Counted from the stretch's first letter, positions 9,602-18,102 are shown. The stretch: DNA of 64,000 nucleotides from Arenibaculum pallidiluteum (GCF_017355985.1 NZ_JAFIQU010000007.1:1-64000); one strand, 5' to 3'. Made by a program: numbers and translations. Notes: generated from the letters alone by a model not told the origin.

Positions 9602-10426
9602 TCAGCCGGCGGCTTCGGCAGGGACCCCGGGACGGGCCTCGGCCGGGCCGCGCCGGCCGCTCACGGCGCGGTCGACGCCAGCCGCCACCACGGTCCAGCA
9701 GTGGTCCGCCAGCGCCTTGCGGCTGCCGAAGTCCTCGACCGTGACCGCGGGGTGGAACTCCACCTCCACGGTGAGCACGCCGAGCTTCACCATCTCCCAG
9801 AGATGGCCGGCCAGCTCCATGTCGCCGTACCAGGCGTAGACGCTGCGCATGGTCCGGCCCAGCGGGATGCCGTCCAGCCTGGTCGCCGTCACCGAAACCG
9901 GCTGAACCGTCAGCGGCCGTCCCTCGACCCGGAGCCCCGCGACCGCGAAGAGCGCGCTCTTGAAGGGGAGCACGCGGTTGCCGTCGCTGCTGGTGCCCTC
10001 GGGAAACAGGATCAGGTCGTCTCCCGCCTCCAGACGGCCTTGCATGTCGTCGCGGTGGCTGGCCGCGTTGCGGGGCTTGCGGTCGACGAAGACCGTCCGC
10101 TGCAGCCGCGCCAGCAGGCCAAAGAGCGGCCAGGTGCCGACCTCGGATTTCGCCACGAAGGACCCCGGGATCAGCGATCCCAGCACCACGATGTCGAGAT
10201 AGGAGGAATGGTTTGAGACGAAGAGCGTCGGATGGACCTGCGCGGGGGCGCCGGTGGTCTGGACCCGCAGGCCGATGATGCGGGCGCACAGACGGTGATA
10301 GGCCCGCGGGAAGGTCGCGCGCGCCGGGGAACCCAGCTTCAGCAGCAGCAGCTGCACGGGAATGCCGGCCAGGGTGACCAGGAGATAGATCAGGAGGCGC
10401 GCAGCCCCGAGAAGCGGCGAGCCCAT
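9602..10426 (-). CDS. olsA: Lyso-ornithine-lipid O-acyltransferase (PlsC family)
   Basis: A 274-residue membrane-associated acyltransferase. It has an N-terminal hydrophobic segment, the PlsC catalytic motif NHSSYLD (H-x4-D) at about residue 70 and the substrate motif FPEGTSSDG at about 138. PlsC proteins acylate lysophosphatidate; this one follows olsB by 13 bases, so the better call is OlsA, which adds the ester-linked acyl chain to lyso-ornithine lipid. A dual role in phosphatidate synthesis is possible. ATG at 10426 has a GGGGA site. Confidence 0.85.
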   Translation of the reverse strand: MGSPLLGAARLLIYLLVTLAGIPVQLLLLKLGSPARATFPRAYHRLCARIIGLRVQTTGAPAQVHPTLFVSNHSSYLDIVVLGSLIPGSFVAKSEVGTWPLFGLLARLQRTVFVDRKPRNAASHRDDMQGRLEAGDDLILFPEGTSSDGNRVLPFKSALFAVAGLRVEGRPLTVQPVSVTATRLDGIPLGRTMRSVYAWYGDMELAGHLWEMVKLGVLTVEVEFHPAVTVEDFGSRKALADHCWTVVAAGVDRAVSGRRGPAEARPGVPAEAAG

Positions 10427-10439
10427 CGCGGTCCCCCGA

Positions 10440-11255
10440 TCACGCCCCGGGTTCGAGCCGCCGCTCGTAATGCCGGTAGTACTTCTCGGTCACCAGGTCG
10501 GTCTTCACCACGATGCAGACATCCGTGGTGTTGAACTGCTCATCGATCACCGCGCCGTCGCCCACGAAGCCGCCCAGGCGCAGATAGCCCTTGATCAGCG
10601 GCGGCAGCTCGGCCACGCCGGCGCGCGGATCGATCCCGTCCTTGGGCAACAGATCCATGGAGACGTAACGTTCCGGCAGGGCGCGCGGGCGGATCTCCTC
10701 CGGAGCGAGGTGATGGTGGTGCAGGTAGGAGAGCGGCAGCGCCAGCGCCTGGGGGTCGGTACCGGGCAGGCTCGCGCAGCCGAACATCAGGGCGATATCG
10801 TGCTGGAACACGTAGGCCGCGATGCCGCGCCACAGCAGCTGCATTGTCGGCCGGGTGCGGTGGCCGGAATCCACGCAGGAGCGCCCGAGCTCGAGGATCT
10901 CGCCGGGCTGGGCCAGAATACGGCCGACGTCGTACTCGTCCATGGAATAGAAGCGGCCGGCCCGCTGGGCCATGGGCCGGCGGATCAGCCGGTAGGTCCC
11001 GACCACCCGCTCGGGACCCGCGCCCCTGGAATGGTCGAGCACCAGAAGATGGTCGCAGATCCCGTCGAAAGCGTCGAAGTCGCGGCGCCGCGCCGCCATC
11101 TCGGACGTCGGCCGGGCCGCCATCTCCTCGTAGAAGACCCGGAAGCGCAGCGCCTGGGCGGCGTCGATCTCGGCCTCGCTCTCGGCAAGCCTGACCTCGA
11201 GATGGCCGATGCGGAGATCGGCGCTGCTCATCGGCTCGGACGTGGTCTCGGCCAT
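10440..11255 (-). CDS. olsB: L-ornithine N-alpha-acyltransferase
   Basis: A 271-residue GNAT-fold enzyme of the OlsB family, which transfers a 3-hydroxyacyl chain from acyl carrier protein to ornithine, the first step to phosphorus-free ornithine lipids. Family hallmarks are the early QALRFRVFYEEMAARP segment, the stretch ILELGRSCVDSGHRTRPTM, and LMFGCASLPGTDPQALALPL. The C-terminal LPPLIKGYLRLGGFVGDGAV block is also typical. ATG at 11255 is used. With olsA directly downstream the pair is sufficient for ornithine lipid, often raised under phosphate limitation; no Pho box was seen upstream. Confidence 0.92.
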   Translation of the reverse strand: MAETTSEPMSSADLRIGHLEVRLAESEAEIDAAQALRFRVFYEEMAARPTSEMAARRRDFDAFDGICDHLLVLDHSRGAGPERVVGTYRLIRRPMAQRAGRFYSMDEYDVGRILAQPGEILELGRSCVDSGHRTRPTMQLLWRGIAAYVFQHDIALMFGCASLPGTDPQALALPLSYLHHHHLAPEEIRPRALPERYVSMDLLPKDGIDPRAGVAELPPLIKGYLRLGGFVGDGAVIDEQFNTTDVCIVVKTDLVTEKYYRHYERRLEPGA

Positions 11256-11408
11256 GCTTTCTTTCGGGCGGCGGCGGATCGTCGGATGTGCACGGCCCTC
11301 CTTCGGAAGGCGGCCGGTGCCATCGCCCGGAGTGATATCACGAAGAGGTGAGCCCGGGTCAACACGGAAGCGGCGGGCAGCCTGCCCGCCGTCCGAGTCC
11401 CGGTGGGA

Positions 11409-11825
11409 TCACGCCGCGCCGCGGCGGGCGCGGGTTCCGAGGCCGATCTGCTTGGCGAGGCGGCTGCGCTGCTTGGCGTAGTTCGGCGCGACCATCGGGT
11501 AGTCGGCGGGCAGGCCCCAGCGCTCCCGGTACTCCTCTGGAGACATGTCGTATGCAGTCTTCAGGTGCCGCTTCAGCATCTTCAGCTTCTTCCCGTCCTC
11601 CAGGCAGATGATGTAGTCGGGAGTGACGGACTTCTTGATCGGAACCGCGGGTTGCGGCCGCTCCACCTGGGGGGCAGGCTCGTTCCCGACATTGGCCAGG
11701 GTCTTGTAGACCTGGTCGATGAGCTGTGGCAGGTCGCTGACCGCGACCGTATTGTTGGAGACGTGCGCGGCCACGATCTCCGCGGTCAGCGACAACAGCT
11801 CGTTGGAGGGGCTCTGGGCGTTCAT
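11409..11825 (-). CDS. mucR: MucR/Ros-family transcriptional regulator
   Basis: A 138-residue DNA-binding protein. The C-terminal half has the MucR signature ICLEDGKKLKMLKRHLKT, then MSPEEYRERWGLPADYPMVA and PNYAKQRSRLAKQIGLG. The prokaryotic zinc finger is degenerate: the first Cys and first His remain, Asp replaces the second Cys (as in many MucR), and the last His position is Ala (KTAYDM). Zinc binding is therefore doubtful; some Mesorhizobium relatives are known to fold without it. MucR proteins are H-NS-like repressors binding AT-rich sites and usually autoregulate. A promoter is seen upstream. Confidence 0.92.
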   Translation of the reverse strand: MNAQSPSNELLSLTAEIVAAHVSNNTVAVSDLPQLIDQVYKTLANVGNEPAPQVERPQPAVPIKKSVTPDYIICLEDGKKLKMLKRHLKTAYDMSPEEYRERWGLPADYPMVAPNYAKQRSRLAKQIGLGTRARRGAA

Positions 11826-11856
11826 CTAAGACTGCTCCGGGAATAGGATTCCTTTC

Positions 11857-11885
11857 GATATAAGTCCAATCGATAGCTGAAGCAA
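11857..11885 (-). promoter_or_regulatory. Predicted sigma70 promoter of mucR
   Basis: On the minus strand TTGCTT (11885-11880), a 17-base spacer and TATATC (11862-11857) form a good housekeeping promoter 31 bases before the mucR ATG. The region is locally AT-rich, as MucR targets are, so it may also be the autoregulatory site. Confidence 0.55.
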
Positions 11886-11911
11886 ACAAGTTTTATTCGA
11901 AGGAAGAGCTG

Positions 11912-12169
11912 GTGTCTGACGCGGAAAAACGAACTGTCCACTTCGTGGACATAACCTCCGATGTGTGTCCGATGACCCTAGTGCGTGCCAAGTTGCGCAT
12001 CGAGCGCTTGGCGCCGGGAGAGGTGCTCGAAATCCGCCTGAACCGCGGAGAACCGCTGGAGAACGTGCCGAGATCCCTGATGGAATTGGGGCATGTGATC
12101 GAATCACTGCTGCCCGAAGATCCCGCTCTTGGCAACGGAGTCCACCGCCTGCGCGTCCGCCGGCATTGA
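11912..12169 (+). CDS. TusA/SirA-family sulfur-carrier-like protein
   Basis: An 85-residue cytosolic protein of the TusA fold. The active-site segment is VCPMTLVRAKLRIERLAPGE, where the Cys-Pro of the family's CPxP is kept but the second Pro is Thr, a variant usual in alphaproteobacterial members. The GTG start at 11912 has AAGGAAGAG upstream. It is divergent from mucR, and its stop directly abuts the rimI stop from the other side. TusA proteins pass sulfur for tRNA thiolation and other pathways; the specific partner is unknown here. Confidence 0.82.
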   Translation: MSDAEKRTVHFVDITSDVCPMTLVRAKLRIERLAPGEVLEIRLNRGEPLENVPRSLMELGHVIESLLPEDPALGNGVHRLRVRRH

Positions 12170-12631
12170 TTAGGGCGAAGTTGTTTCGGACCCGGTTTCA
12201 ACCTTGAGCAGCAAGGCCGCAACTGTTCCGTCATTGCGCCGGTAATAGCCCGGCCGGCGGCCGACCATCGCGAATCCGTATGCAGCGTAGAGCGCGCGCC
12301 CGGCCTCGTTGTCCTCCGCGACCTCCAGGAACAGGCTTCTGGCCCCACTGGAAGCGGCCTTCGCCACCATGGCGTCCAGCAGCGCGCCGGCGATGCCGCG
12401 GCGCCGGAAGGCCGGCCGCACGCCCAGCGTGATCACCTCCGCCTCGTCGGCCACGCAGCGCACCAGGGCGAAGCCCGCGGGACCCTCGGCCGTCTCGGCC
12501 AGGAAGGCGGTGGTGCCGGGATGGGCCATCAGCGTCATGAAGCCCAGTGCCGGCCAGCGGTCCTCGGGGAAGGCCTCGGCCTGCATGGCGGCCAGGAGGT
12601 CCGCGTCGCGGTGGCGCGCCTCGCGGATCAC
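12170..12631 (-). CDS. rimI: Ribosomal-protein-S18-alanine N-acetyltransferase
   Basis: A 153-residue single-domain GNAT acetyltransferase. The acetyl-CoA loop appears as VRPAFRRRGIAGALLDAMVA, and the RimI-type C-terminal segment is LFLEVAEDNEAGRALYAAYG followed by RRPGYYRR. RimI acetylates the N-terminal Ala of ribosomal protein S18. The start is GTG at 12631, overlapping the tsaB stop as GTGA, so the two are coupled, a frequent arrangement. Substrate range in this organism is not known. Confidence 0.88.
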   Translation of the reverse strand: MIREARHRDADLLAAMQAEAFPEDRWPALGFMTLMAHPGTTAFLAETAEGPAGFALVRCVADEAEVITLGVRPAFRRRGIAGALLDAMVAKAASSGARSLFLEVAEDNEAGRALYAAYGFAMVGRRPGYYRRNDGTVAALLLKVETGSETTSP

Positions 12632-13296
12632 GGAGCCCGGGGTCCCGGCGGGCGCGGCAGGGTGACGTCCGGCGATCTCAGATAGAAGGGGGCGGGCGGC
12701 GCCGTGGGCGCATCGCGCGTCTCGGCCAGCCGGGCGATCACGGCCGCATCCGGGTGCCGAACCGCCTCGACGGCGGCCACGTCGCGGCCCTCCAGGGCGG
12801 GCGCCAGCAGCGCGACGCCGTCGCCGGCCAGAAGCAGCGGCCCCCCCGGCAGGACCACCTGCCCGGGCAGCTCCATCGCCGGCGGACCGAGGGGGGCGAG
12901 ACCCGTCCCGAAGGCCTGGACATAGGGTTCGGCACGGCGCGAGTCGACGGCGACGACCAGAGTCCTGCCAGGACGCAGCGCCTCCGGCACGGCGGCCGCA
13001 AGCGCCTCGAACGTGGTGATCCCGACCAGCGGCCGAGCGGTCGCGAGCGCCAGGCCACGCGCCGCGGCCAGCGCGATCCGCAGGCCGGTGAAGGTGCCCG
13101 GGCCGACCGTCACCGCTAGGCGGTCCAGCCCGTCATAGCCGATCCCGGCCTCGGCAAGTGCGGCCTCGACCATGGGCATCAGGATCTCGGCCTGTCCGCG
13201 GTCCTGGACGGCGTCGCGCCGCGCGAGCACGCGACCTGCGTCGGTCACCGCCACCGAGCACGCGCCCGTCGCACTGTCCAGGGCCAGAACCCTCAT
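12628..13296 (-). CDS. tsaB: tRNA threonylcarbamoyladenosine biosynthesis protein TsaB
   Basis: A 222-residue ASKHA-fold protein that is part of the TsaBDE complex making t6A37 in tRNA. The N-terminus LALDSATGACSVAV and the VTVGPGTFTGLRIALAAARG segment are diagnostic. It lacks the metal-site histidines of TsaD, as expected for TsaB. ATG at 13296 is the start. It is translationally coupled to rimI downstream. Confidence 0.94.
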   Translation of the reverse strand: MRVLALDSATGACSVAVTDAGRVLARRDAVQDRGQAEILMPMVEAALAEAGIGYDGLDRLAVTVGPGTFTGLRIALAAARGLALATARPLVGITTFEALAAAVPEALRPGRTLVVAVDSRRAEPYVQAFGTGLAPLGPPAMELPGQVVLPGGPLLLAGDGVALLAPALEGRDVAAVEAVRHPDAAVIARLAETRDAPTAPPAPFYLRSPDVTLPRPPGPRAP

Positions 13297-13420
13297 GCCT
13301 CGACCCGATCCCGCCCGCTGCCGCCGTCGCCGTCCGTCCTAGTTAAAGATCGCGCGGCGTGCTGTCGACCTCGACCTGCGGCCGCCATCCATCGTTGCCA
13401 CGGTGGCCATTGTCACGGTC

Positions 13421-13495
13421 GCCAGGGCGGCCATTGCCAGGGCGGCCATTGCCAGGGCGGCCATTGCCAGGGCGGCCATTGCCAGGGCGGCGGTT
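13421..13495. repeat. 15-bp tandem array upstream of the NodB-like gene
   Basis: Four perfect copies of GCCAGGGCGGCCATT (13421-13480) and a fifth diverged copy (13481-13495) are followed by further degenerate units on both sides. The array fills much of the 259-base gap between tsaB and the NodB-like gene. The period is divisible by 3, so the array stays open on both strands (Ala-Ile-Ala-Arg-Ala forward, Gly-Asn-Gly-Arg-Pro reverse), but no convincing gene uses it. Confidence 0.92.
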
Positions 13496-13555
13496 GCCAG
13501 GGAAGCCGGGCCCGTGCGAGAAACCGGGGCTCGACGGCGAGGGGGGAGGACGGGA

Positions 13556-14569
13556 ATGCGGCGTTACCGGCCCTGGCGCGCGCTGGCGGCCGCGCTGCTG
13601 GCCGCCGGGTCCATGGCCCTGCCCGCCCATGCCGAGCAGGACAGCGCCGTGGTGCTGGCCTACAGCCGATTCGGCGACGACCGCCAGCCGGCGCTGAGCA
13701 TCCGCCTGGACCAGTTCGAGGCCCATATCCGGGAGATCCAGGCCGGTGCGCGGCCAGTGCTGCCCCTGCCGAAGCTGCTTGCGGCGCTGGAGGGCGGCAA
13801 GCCGCTTCCCGAGCGCGCGATCGTGATCACCATCGATGACGCCAGCCGGTCGGCGCTGGATCTGGCGGTGCCACGTCTGCGCGCCGCCGGCCTGCCCTTC
13901 ACGGTCTTCGTCGCGCCCGACCTCGTCGACCGCGGCGCGCCCACCCATGCTGCGTGGAGCGAATTGCGCGCGCTGCGGGACGCGGGCGCCACCTTCGGCC
14001 TCCTGGCTGCGCCGCTTTCAGCCGCCGAGCTCGCGCGCGGGGTGCGCCGGCTGCGCGACGAGCTCGGCCGACCGCCGGAGGCGCTTTCCTATGTCGGCGG
14101 TGCGATCTCGCCGGGCCAGCGCGCGCTGGTGGCGGGACAGGGTTTCCGCGCCGCTTTCACCCAGGCCTCGGGCGCCGTCCACGGACGTGCCGACCCGCTC
14201 GCCCTGCCGCGCTTCTTCATGAACGAGAGCTACGGCAGCCTCGAACGGTTCCTGCTGGTGGCCGAGGCGCTGCCCCTGCCGGTTAGCGACGTGACGCCCG
14301 CCGACCCGGTGCTCGGCCCCAACCCGCCCGCCGTGGGCTTCACGGTGTCCGAGGAGCTCGGCGACCTGGAGCAGCTGTCCTGCTTCGCCTCCAACCAGGG
14401 GCGCGTCGGGGTGGAGCGTCTCGGCGGCGGCCGCGTCGAGGTCCAGCTCACCGAGCCGTTCCCGCCCGGACGCGGGCGCGTGAACTGCACCCTGCCCGCG
14501 GGGGACGGGCACTGGCGCTGGTTCGGACTTCAGCTCGTGGTTCCCGGCAGCGCCGGCAGCTCCGAGTAG
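13556..14569 (+). CDS. Degenerate NodB-fold (polysaccharide deacetylase-like) exported protein
   Basis: A 337-residue exported protein with a signal peptide (about 1-26, LAAALLAAGSMALPAHA). The NodB-like region has the first motif as VITIDDASRSALDLAVPRL (about 95-115), which keeps the two Asp residues, followed by LPFTVFVAPDLVD. The second metal motif (His-x3-His) is not found; the equivalent stretch reads AGATFGLLAAPL. Hydrolysis of N-acetyl groups is therefore doubtful. A C-terminal beta-rich segment has two Cys (QLSCFASN and VNCTLPAG). ATG at 13556 with GGGGGGAGGA is preferred over an in-frame ATG at 13403 inside the tandem repeat. Confidence 0.75.
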   Translation: MRRYRPWRALAAALLAAGSMALPAHAEQDSAVVLAYSRFGDDRQPALSIRLDQFEAHIREIQAGARPVLPLPKLLAALEGGKPLPERAIVITIDDASRSALDLAVPRLRAAGLPFTVFVAPDLVDRGAPTHAAWSELRALRDAGATFGLLAAPLSAAELARGVRRLRDELGRPPEALSYVGGAISPGQRALVAGQGFRAAFTQASGAVHGRADPLALPRFFMNESYGSLERFLLVAEALPLPVSDVTPADPVLGPNPPAVGFTVSEELGDLEQLSCFASNQGRVGVERLGGGRVEVQLTEPFPPGRGRVNCTLPAGDGHWRWFGLQLVVPGSAGSSE

Positions 14570-14588
14570 GACGTCTCTCCGCGCCGCC

Positions 14589-17500
14589 TCAGGGCTGCGC
14601 CGCCTCGGCCACCTGCGGGGCGCCGTCGCGCAGCGCCGGCGGTGCCAGGCGCGCCCGGTCGAGCCGGACGAAGTCGTTGCCGCGCATGATGGTGCGGACT
14701 GCCGTCACATAGGCGCGGCCGCGCTCGGAATAGCGCAGCAGGCCGCCCGCCAGGGCGTGGCCGTCGGGGTGGCGGCCGGCGGCGCGCAGCGCGGCCCGGG
14801 CGCCGCGCAGCGCTTCATAGGCGGGATGGGTGTTCAGGTTGTGGATGTAGGAGCGAACGCTGTCGTCGATGTCGGCGAAGCCTCGCACCTCGCCGACGGA
14901 CCGGCCGCGTGGGCCCGAGCGCCAGGCGGTTTGGCCGAACAGCGCGTTGCTCATGCGCGCGACCCGCGACGTGCCCCAGCCGCTCTCCTCGGCCGCCTGG
15001 CTCAGGGCCAGGGACGGAGGCACCACGTCGACGCGGCGCAGGAGCGCCCGGTAGTCGGGGACGCCGCCCTGCATCGCCTCGGGCACCTCGTAGCGCGCGG
15101 CCAGCGTCTCGAGCCAGGCGAGATCGGCGGGCGCGGCGGGCTTGCCCTCGCCCTGGCGCGCGGCCAGCGTCTTCAGCCGCTCCCGGTCGGACTGGATCTC
15201 CTCGTTGATGTGGAGGATCCAGGGCAGCACCGCGCCGATGAACAGCTCCTTGCGGTCCTCGGCCGACCGGATGCCGTGCATGTCGGAAGGTAGGGCGGCC
15301 AGGAAGACGCGCGGCACCGGCTTGCCGTGATCGCGGACGCCGCCAAGGCTGAAGGCGTGGGATTCGAGAAGCGCCGCCAGTCGCTCCACATTGCCGATCC
15401 CAGGGGCCGGTTCCGGCGGGGCGGGCGCCTGGCGCTGCGGCGCCGCCGACCCGCCCTGCGGCGGGCGCGGCACCGGCATAGCCCGGGCGAGTTCTCGGCG
15501 CGCCTCGGGGTGCTTGGCCCCAGGGTGTCTCGTCTCGGGGTGCTTGGCCTCGGGGTGCTTGGCTGCGGGCAGCGCCGGCGGGCGCGGCAGGACCGGCGCC
15601 GCGGCCACCAGCGCCTCGGCCGGGCGCGCCACGTCGGGCGCGCCGGTGCCGGCGGGGGCGGGGTGCACCAGTCCCGGTCCCGCGCAGGGATCGGCGGCGA
15701 GCAGCAGCGGCGCGTCCGCGGGATCGGTGCCCCGGAACCCATCCGCCCGGAAGGCGCTGGCCTGGACGCGGGCCAGCTCCGCCCCGTCCGAAAGGCCGGT
15801 GCTGGCGAGCGCCAGCACGGGCGCGGCGGGCACCGCGGGGGCGATCGGCTCGACCGCGGCCGGGTCGGTCGCGGCCAGGTCTAGGCCCGTGCGACCGGGG
15901 CCAAGGCGCGTGCCCTCGGCCTGCGAGGTGCCGACCGGGCCCCAGGCGACGGCGCCGGGGCCGCCGCGGGGCGCCAGCGGCCCCTCGGTCACGGGCTCCG
16001 CCAGGGCGATGCCCATGGCCGGGGCAATTGCCGGCGACCCCGCAAAAGCGAGGGGTGCCGCATCGAGCTCCGAGCGCGCCAGCGTCCCGAGCCCGGGTTC
16101 TGGGCTCCCGGCCAGCGCCAGGGGCGCTGGATCGGGCTCCGATCGCGCCAGCGTGCCGAGCCCGGGTCCGGGGCTCCCGGCCAGCGCCAGTGGCGCCGGC
16201 TCGTGTTCCGGGCCTGCCAGCATGCCGAGGCGGAGTGTCGGGCCCTGGCCCGCGGCCAGCGCCAGAGGCGCCTCGTCGAGCTCGGGCGCGAGCGCCAGTG
16301 GAAGCTCCGGCACGGGCGAGCCGGCCAGTGCCAGTGGCTCGATCGGCCCGGTGCGCGGCAGGGCGTTCGCGACCGCCGCGGGCGGGGTCGCGAAGACGGC
16401 CGGCGACTCGGGAATGGCCGGGCTGGTCGGAAGCGGCGGCAGGATGAAGCCGGGGTCCGAACCGGCCAGTGCCATGGGCTCGGGTGCGATCTCGGCCCCG
16501 ATCGGGGGCAAAATCGCTTCGGCAAGGCGGGGCGCCGCGTCCTGCGCCCTGGCGCCGGCCATGGCGCCTCCAGGATCGGTCGCCGCGCCGGCGTCATCCG
16601 GCGCGGACAGGGCGGCCGGCGCCTCGACTTCCGGTCGGTCCGGGGCGACGGCGGCCGCGGCGAGGGTAGGAGGATCGGAGGCCGCGCCCACCGCGACCAC
16701 GGGCGCTTCGGGCGGGGCGGGGGCCTCGTCCTGCGGCGGGACCGCGCTGTCCCCTGCGGGGGTGCTCCGCCCCGCGATCGCCAGCGGCTCGGGCGCGGGA
16801 TCGGCCTGCGCCAGCAGCGGCAGCACGGCGTCCCTCGACGGGAGGGCCGGGGCCAGCGGCTCGGGCGCGGGGCCGACCTGCGCCAGCAGCGGCAGCATGG
16901 CATCCCTCGGCCGGATGGCCGGGGACAGCGGCTCGGGCATCGGGCCGGATGCGACCAGCGGCGCCAGCCCGGCGGGTGGTGCCGTCCCGGCGGGCGCCAG
17001 GGGAACGGGATCGATGGCGTCCGGGGCCAGCGGATCGAGCCCCAGGCCCGGGCCGCCGGCGACGGCCAGGGGAAGCGGCACCGGCTCGGCCGCGGCAAGC
17101 GGCGGCAGGATGCCCGCGGGCGCCGCTCCGGCAAGCGCCATGGGCACAGCGGGCGGCTCGGCCGCGTGCAGCGCCGGCAGGATGCCGGCCGGATCGCCAC
17201 CGGCGATCGCCAGGGGCTCCGGCGCCGGCTTGGTATCCGCGAGCCGCGAGAGCAGCATGGGCTCGGGTAGCGGCAGCGGCATCAGCGGCGGGGCGTCGTC
17301 CGAGACGGCCAGGGCGGTGAGCGCCGCGGCGCGCGCCTCGGCCGAGGAGGACACGCCGATGGCGCGGGGGTCCAGCGCGATGCGCACGGGATCCGGGGTG
17401 CGGGGCGGGGGGCTGCGCTCGGGCAGCGGGATCGGCATCAGCGGCGGCACCGGCTCGTGCCGCGCCATCAGGACCAGCTCCGCCGCGGCCGCCAGATCGG

Positions 17501-18020
17501 CCGCGCAGGCGCCGGTAGCGCCGGGCAGCAGGGCCAGGCGGAGTCCGTCGGCGCCGTCGCCGTCCTCGGGCCGGGCCGGCAGCGCAGGCGGCGCGCCCAC
17601 TGGCGCCACGGGCATTCCCGGGACGGGATCGGGCGTGGCCGGCGCAGGCTCCGCAGGCGTGGGCAGGGACGGCGCCTGCGCCAGAAGGGTCGCGGCGGGA
17701 TGGCCGTCGGGCCGTTCCCCGGGCCGTTCCCCGGGCCGTTCGTCGAGAAGGGGGCGTGGCGGCGCGATGGCGATCACCACCGAGCCCTGCGGCAGGGTCC
17801 CGTCCTGCCGGGCGCGGCCCGCGGAGGCAGGAACGTCCGCCCGGCCGGCGGCGCCGTCCAGCGCGATCACCACGAGCGGCGCGCCCGCGCCGGGAGGCCG
17901 GCCCGGGCCGCCGCCGTTCACCAGCACGCCGGCCGCGGCGCCGAGGACGAAGGTGCAGACTCCCGCGGTCAGCAACCGCGGCCAGTTCACTCCTTCTGCG
18001 CGCTTCCGGTCCCCACGCAT
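14589..18020 (-). CDS. Membrane-anchored Bax-type glucosaminidase with giant Pro/Ala repeat region
   Basis: A 1143-residue protein with a short cytosolic N-terminus, one membrane span (about 14-36, LLTAGVCTFVLGAAAGVLV) and a periplasmic body. Residues about 60-880 are low-complexity, rich in Pro, Ala and Leu, with 22-25-residue repeats around the core PxPLALAGSPxPGLGxLA. The C-terminal 220 residues (about 900-1117) form a Bax/FlgJ-like glucosaminidase domain: SLALSQAAEESGWGTSRVAR carries the likely catalytic Glu, followed by NALFGQTAW and IHNLNTHPAYEALRGAR. It probably cleaves peptidoglycan glycan strands at a distance from the membrane. Bax homologues are normally about 250-300 residues, so the stalk is exceptional. 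Confidence 0.83.
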   Translation of the reverse strand: MRGDRKRAEGVNWPRLLTAGVCTFVLGAAAGVLVNGGGPGRPPGAGAPLVVIALDGAAGRADVPASAGRARQDGTLPQGSVVIAIAPPRPLLDERPGERPGERPDGHPAATLLAQAPSLPTPAEPAPATPDPVPGMPVAPVGAPPALPARPEDGDGADGLRLALLPGATGACAADLAAAAELVLMARHEPVPPLMPIPLPERSPPPRTPDPVRIALDPRAIGVSSSAEARAAALTALAVSDDAPPLMPLPLPEPMLLSRLADTKPAPEPLAIAGGDPAGILPALHAAEPPAVPMALAGAAPAGILPPLAAAEPVPLPLAVAGGPGLGLDPLAPDAIDPVPLAPAGTAPPAGLAPLVASGPMPEPLSPAIRPRDAMLPLLAQVGPAPEPLAPALPSRDAVLPLLAQADPAPEPLAIAGRSTPAGDSAVPPQDEAPAPPEAPVVAVGAASDPPTLAAAAVAPDRPEVEAPAALSAPDDAGAATDPGGAMAGARAQDAAPRLAEAILPPIGAEIAPEPMALAGSDPGFILPPLPTSPAIPESPAVFATPPAAVANALPRTGPIEPLALAGSPVPELPLALAPELDEAPLALAAGQGPTLRLGMLAGPEHEPAPLALAGSPGPGLGTLARSEPDPAPLALAGSPEPGLGTLARSELDAAPLAFAGSPAIAPAMGIALAEPVTEGPLAPRGGPGAVAWGPVGTSQAEGTRLGPGRTGLDLAATDPAAVEPIAPAVPAAPVLALASTGLSDGAELARVQASAFRADGFRGTDPADAPLLLAADPCAGPGLVHPAPAGTGAPDVARPAEALVAAAPVLPRPPALPAAKHPEAKHPETRHPGAKHPEARRELARAMPVPRPPQGGSAAPQRQAPAPPEPAPGIGNVERLAALLESHAFSLGGVRDHGKPVPRVFLAALPSDMHGIRSAEDRKELFIGAVLPWILHINEEIQSDRERLKTLAARQGEGKPAAPADLAWLETLAARYEVPEAMQGGVPDYRALLRRVDVVPPSLALSQAAEESGWGTSRVARMSNALFGQTAWRSGPRGRSVGEVRGFADIDDSVRSYIHNLNTHPAYEALRGARAALRAAGRHPDGHALAGGLLRYSERGRAYVTAVRTIMRGNDFVRLDRARLAPPALRDGAPQVAEAAQP
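15503..15562. repeat. 15-bp repeat encoding KHPEA-like pentapeptides
   Basis: Four copies of CCTCGGGGTGCTTGG and variants, in frame with the glucosaminidase gene, encode (on the minus strand) AKHPEAKHPETRHPGAKHPE. The second copy is the most diverged. It makes a positively charged, His-containing linker between the Pro/Ala region and the enzyme domain. Confidence 0.85.
16030..17240 (-). repeat. Protein-level repeat blocks in the glucosaminidase stalk
   Basis: Two blocks of roughly 22-25-residue repeats occur at about residues 262-415 and 512-662 of the 1143-residue protein. Examples are PEPLAIAGGDPAGILPAL, VPMALAGAAPAGILPPL, PAPLALAGSPGPGLGTLA and PAPLALAGSPEPGLGTLA. The last two differ by one residue and their DNA is almost identical, which indicates recent duplication; others have drifted. 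About a dozen units are recognisable. Confidence 0.85.
17709..17744. repeat. 12-bp repeat encoding GERP
   Basis: Three in-frame copies of GGGCCGTTCCCC (the third ends CGTC) encode ERPGERPGERPD near residue 95 of the glucosaminidase, on its minus-strand frame. Confidence 0.85.
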
Positions 18021-18102
18021 CCCGACCCGATCGTCGTGGCGGAGGGCGGCCGCGCTCGTCGAGAGGCGGCGCCGCCCTACCTCGACCGATAGGGTGGACG
18101 CG

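Noticed and set aside
13343-13948. Minus-strand frame with Gly-Asn-Gly-Arg-Pro repeats
   Set aside because: It runs antisense through the NodB-like gene and the repeat is only the reverse reading of the 15-bp array; no ribosome site or family match.
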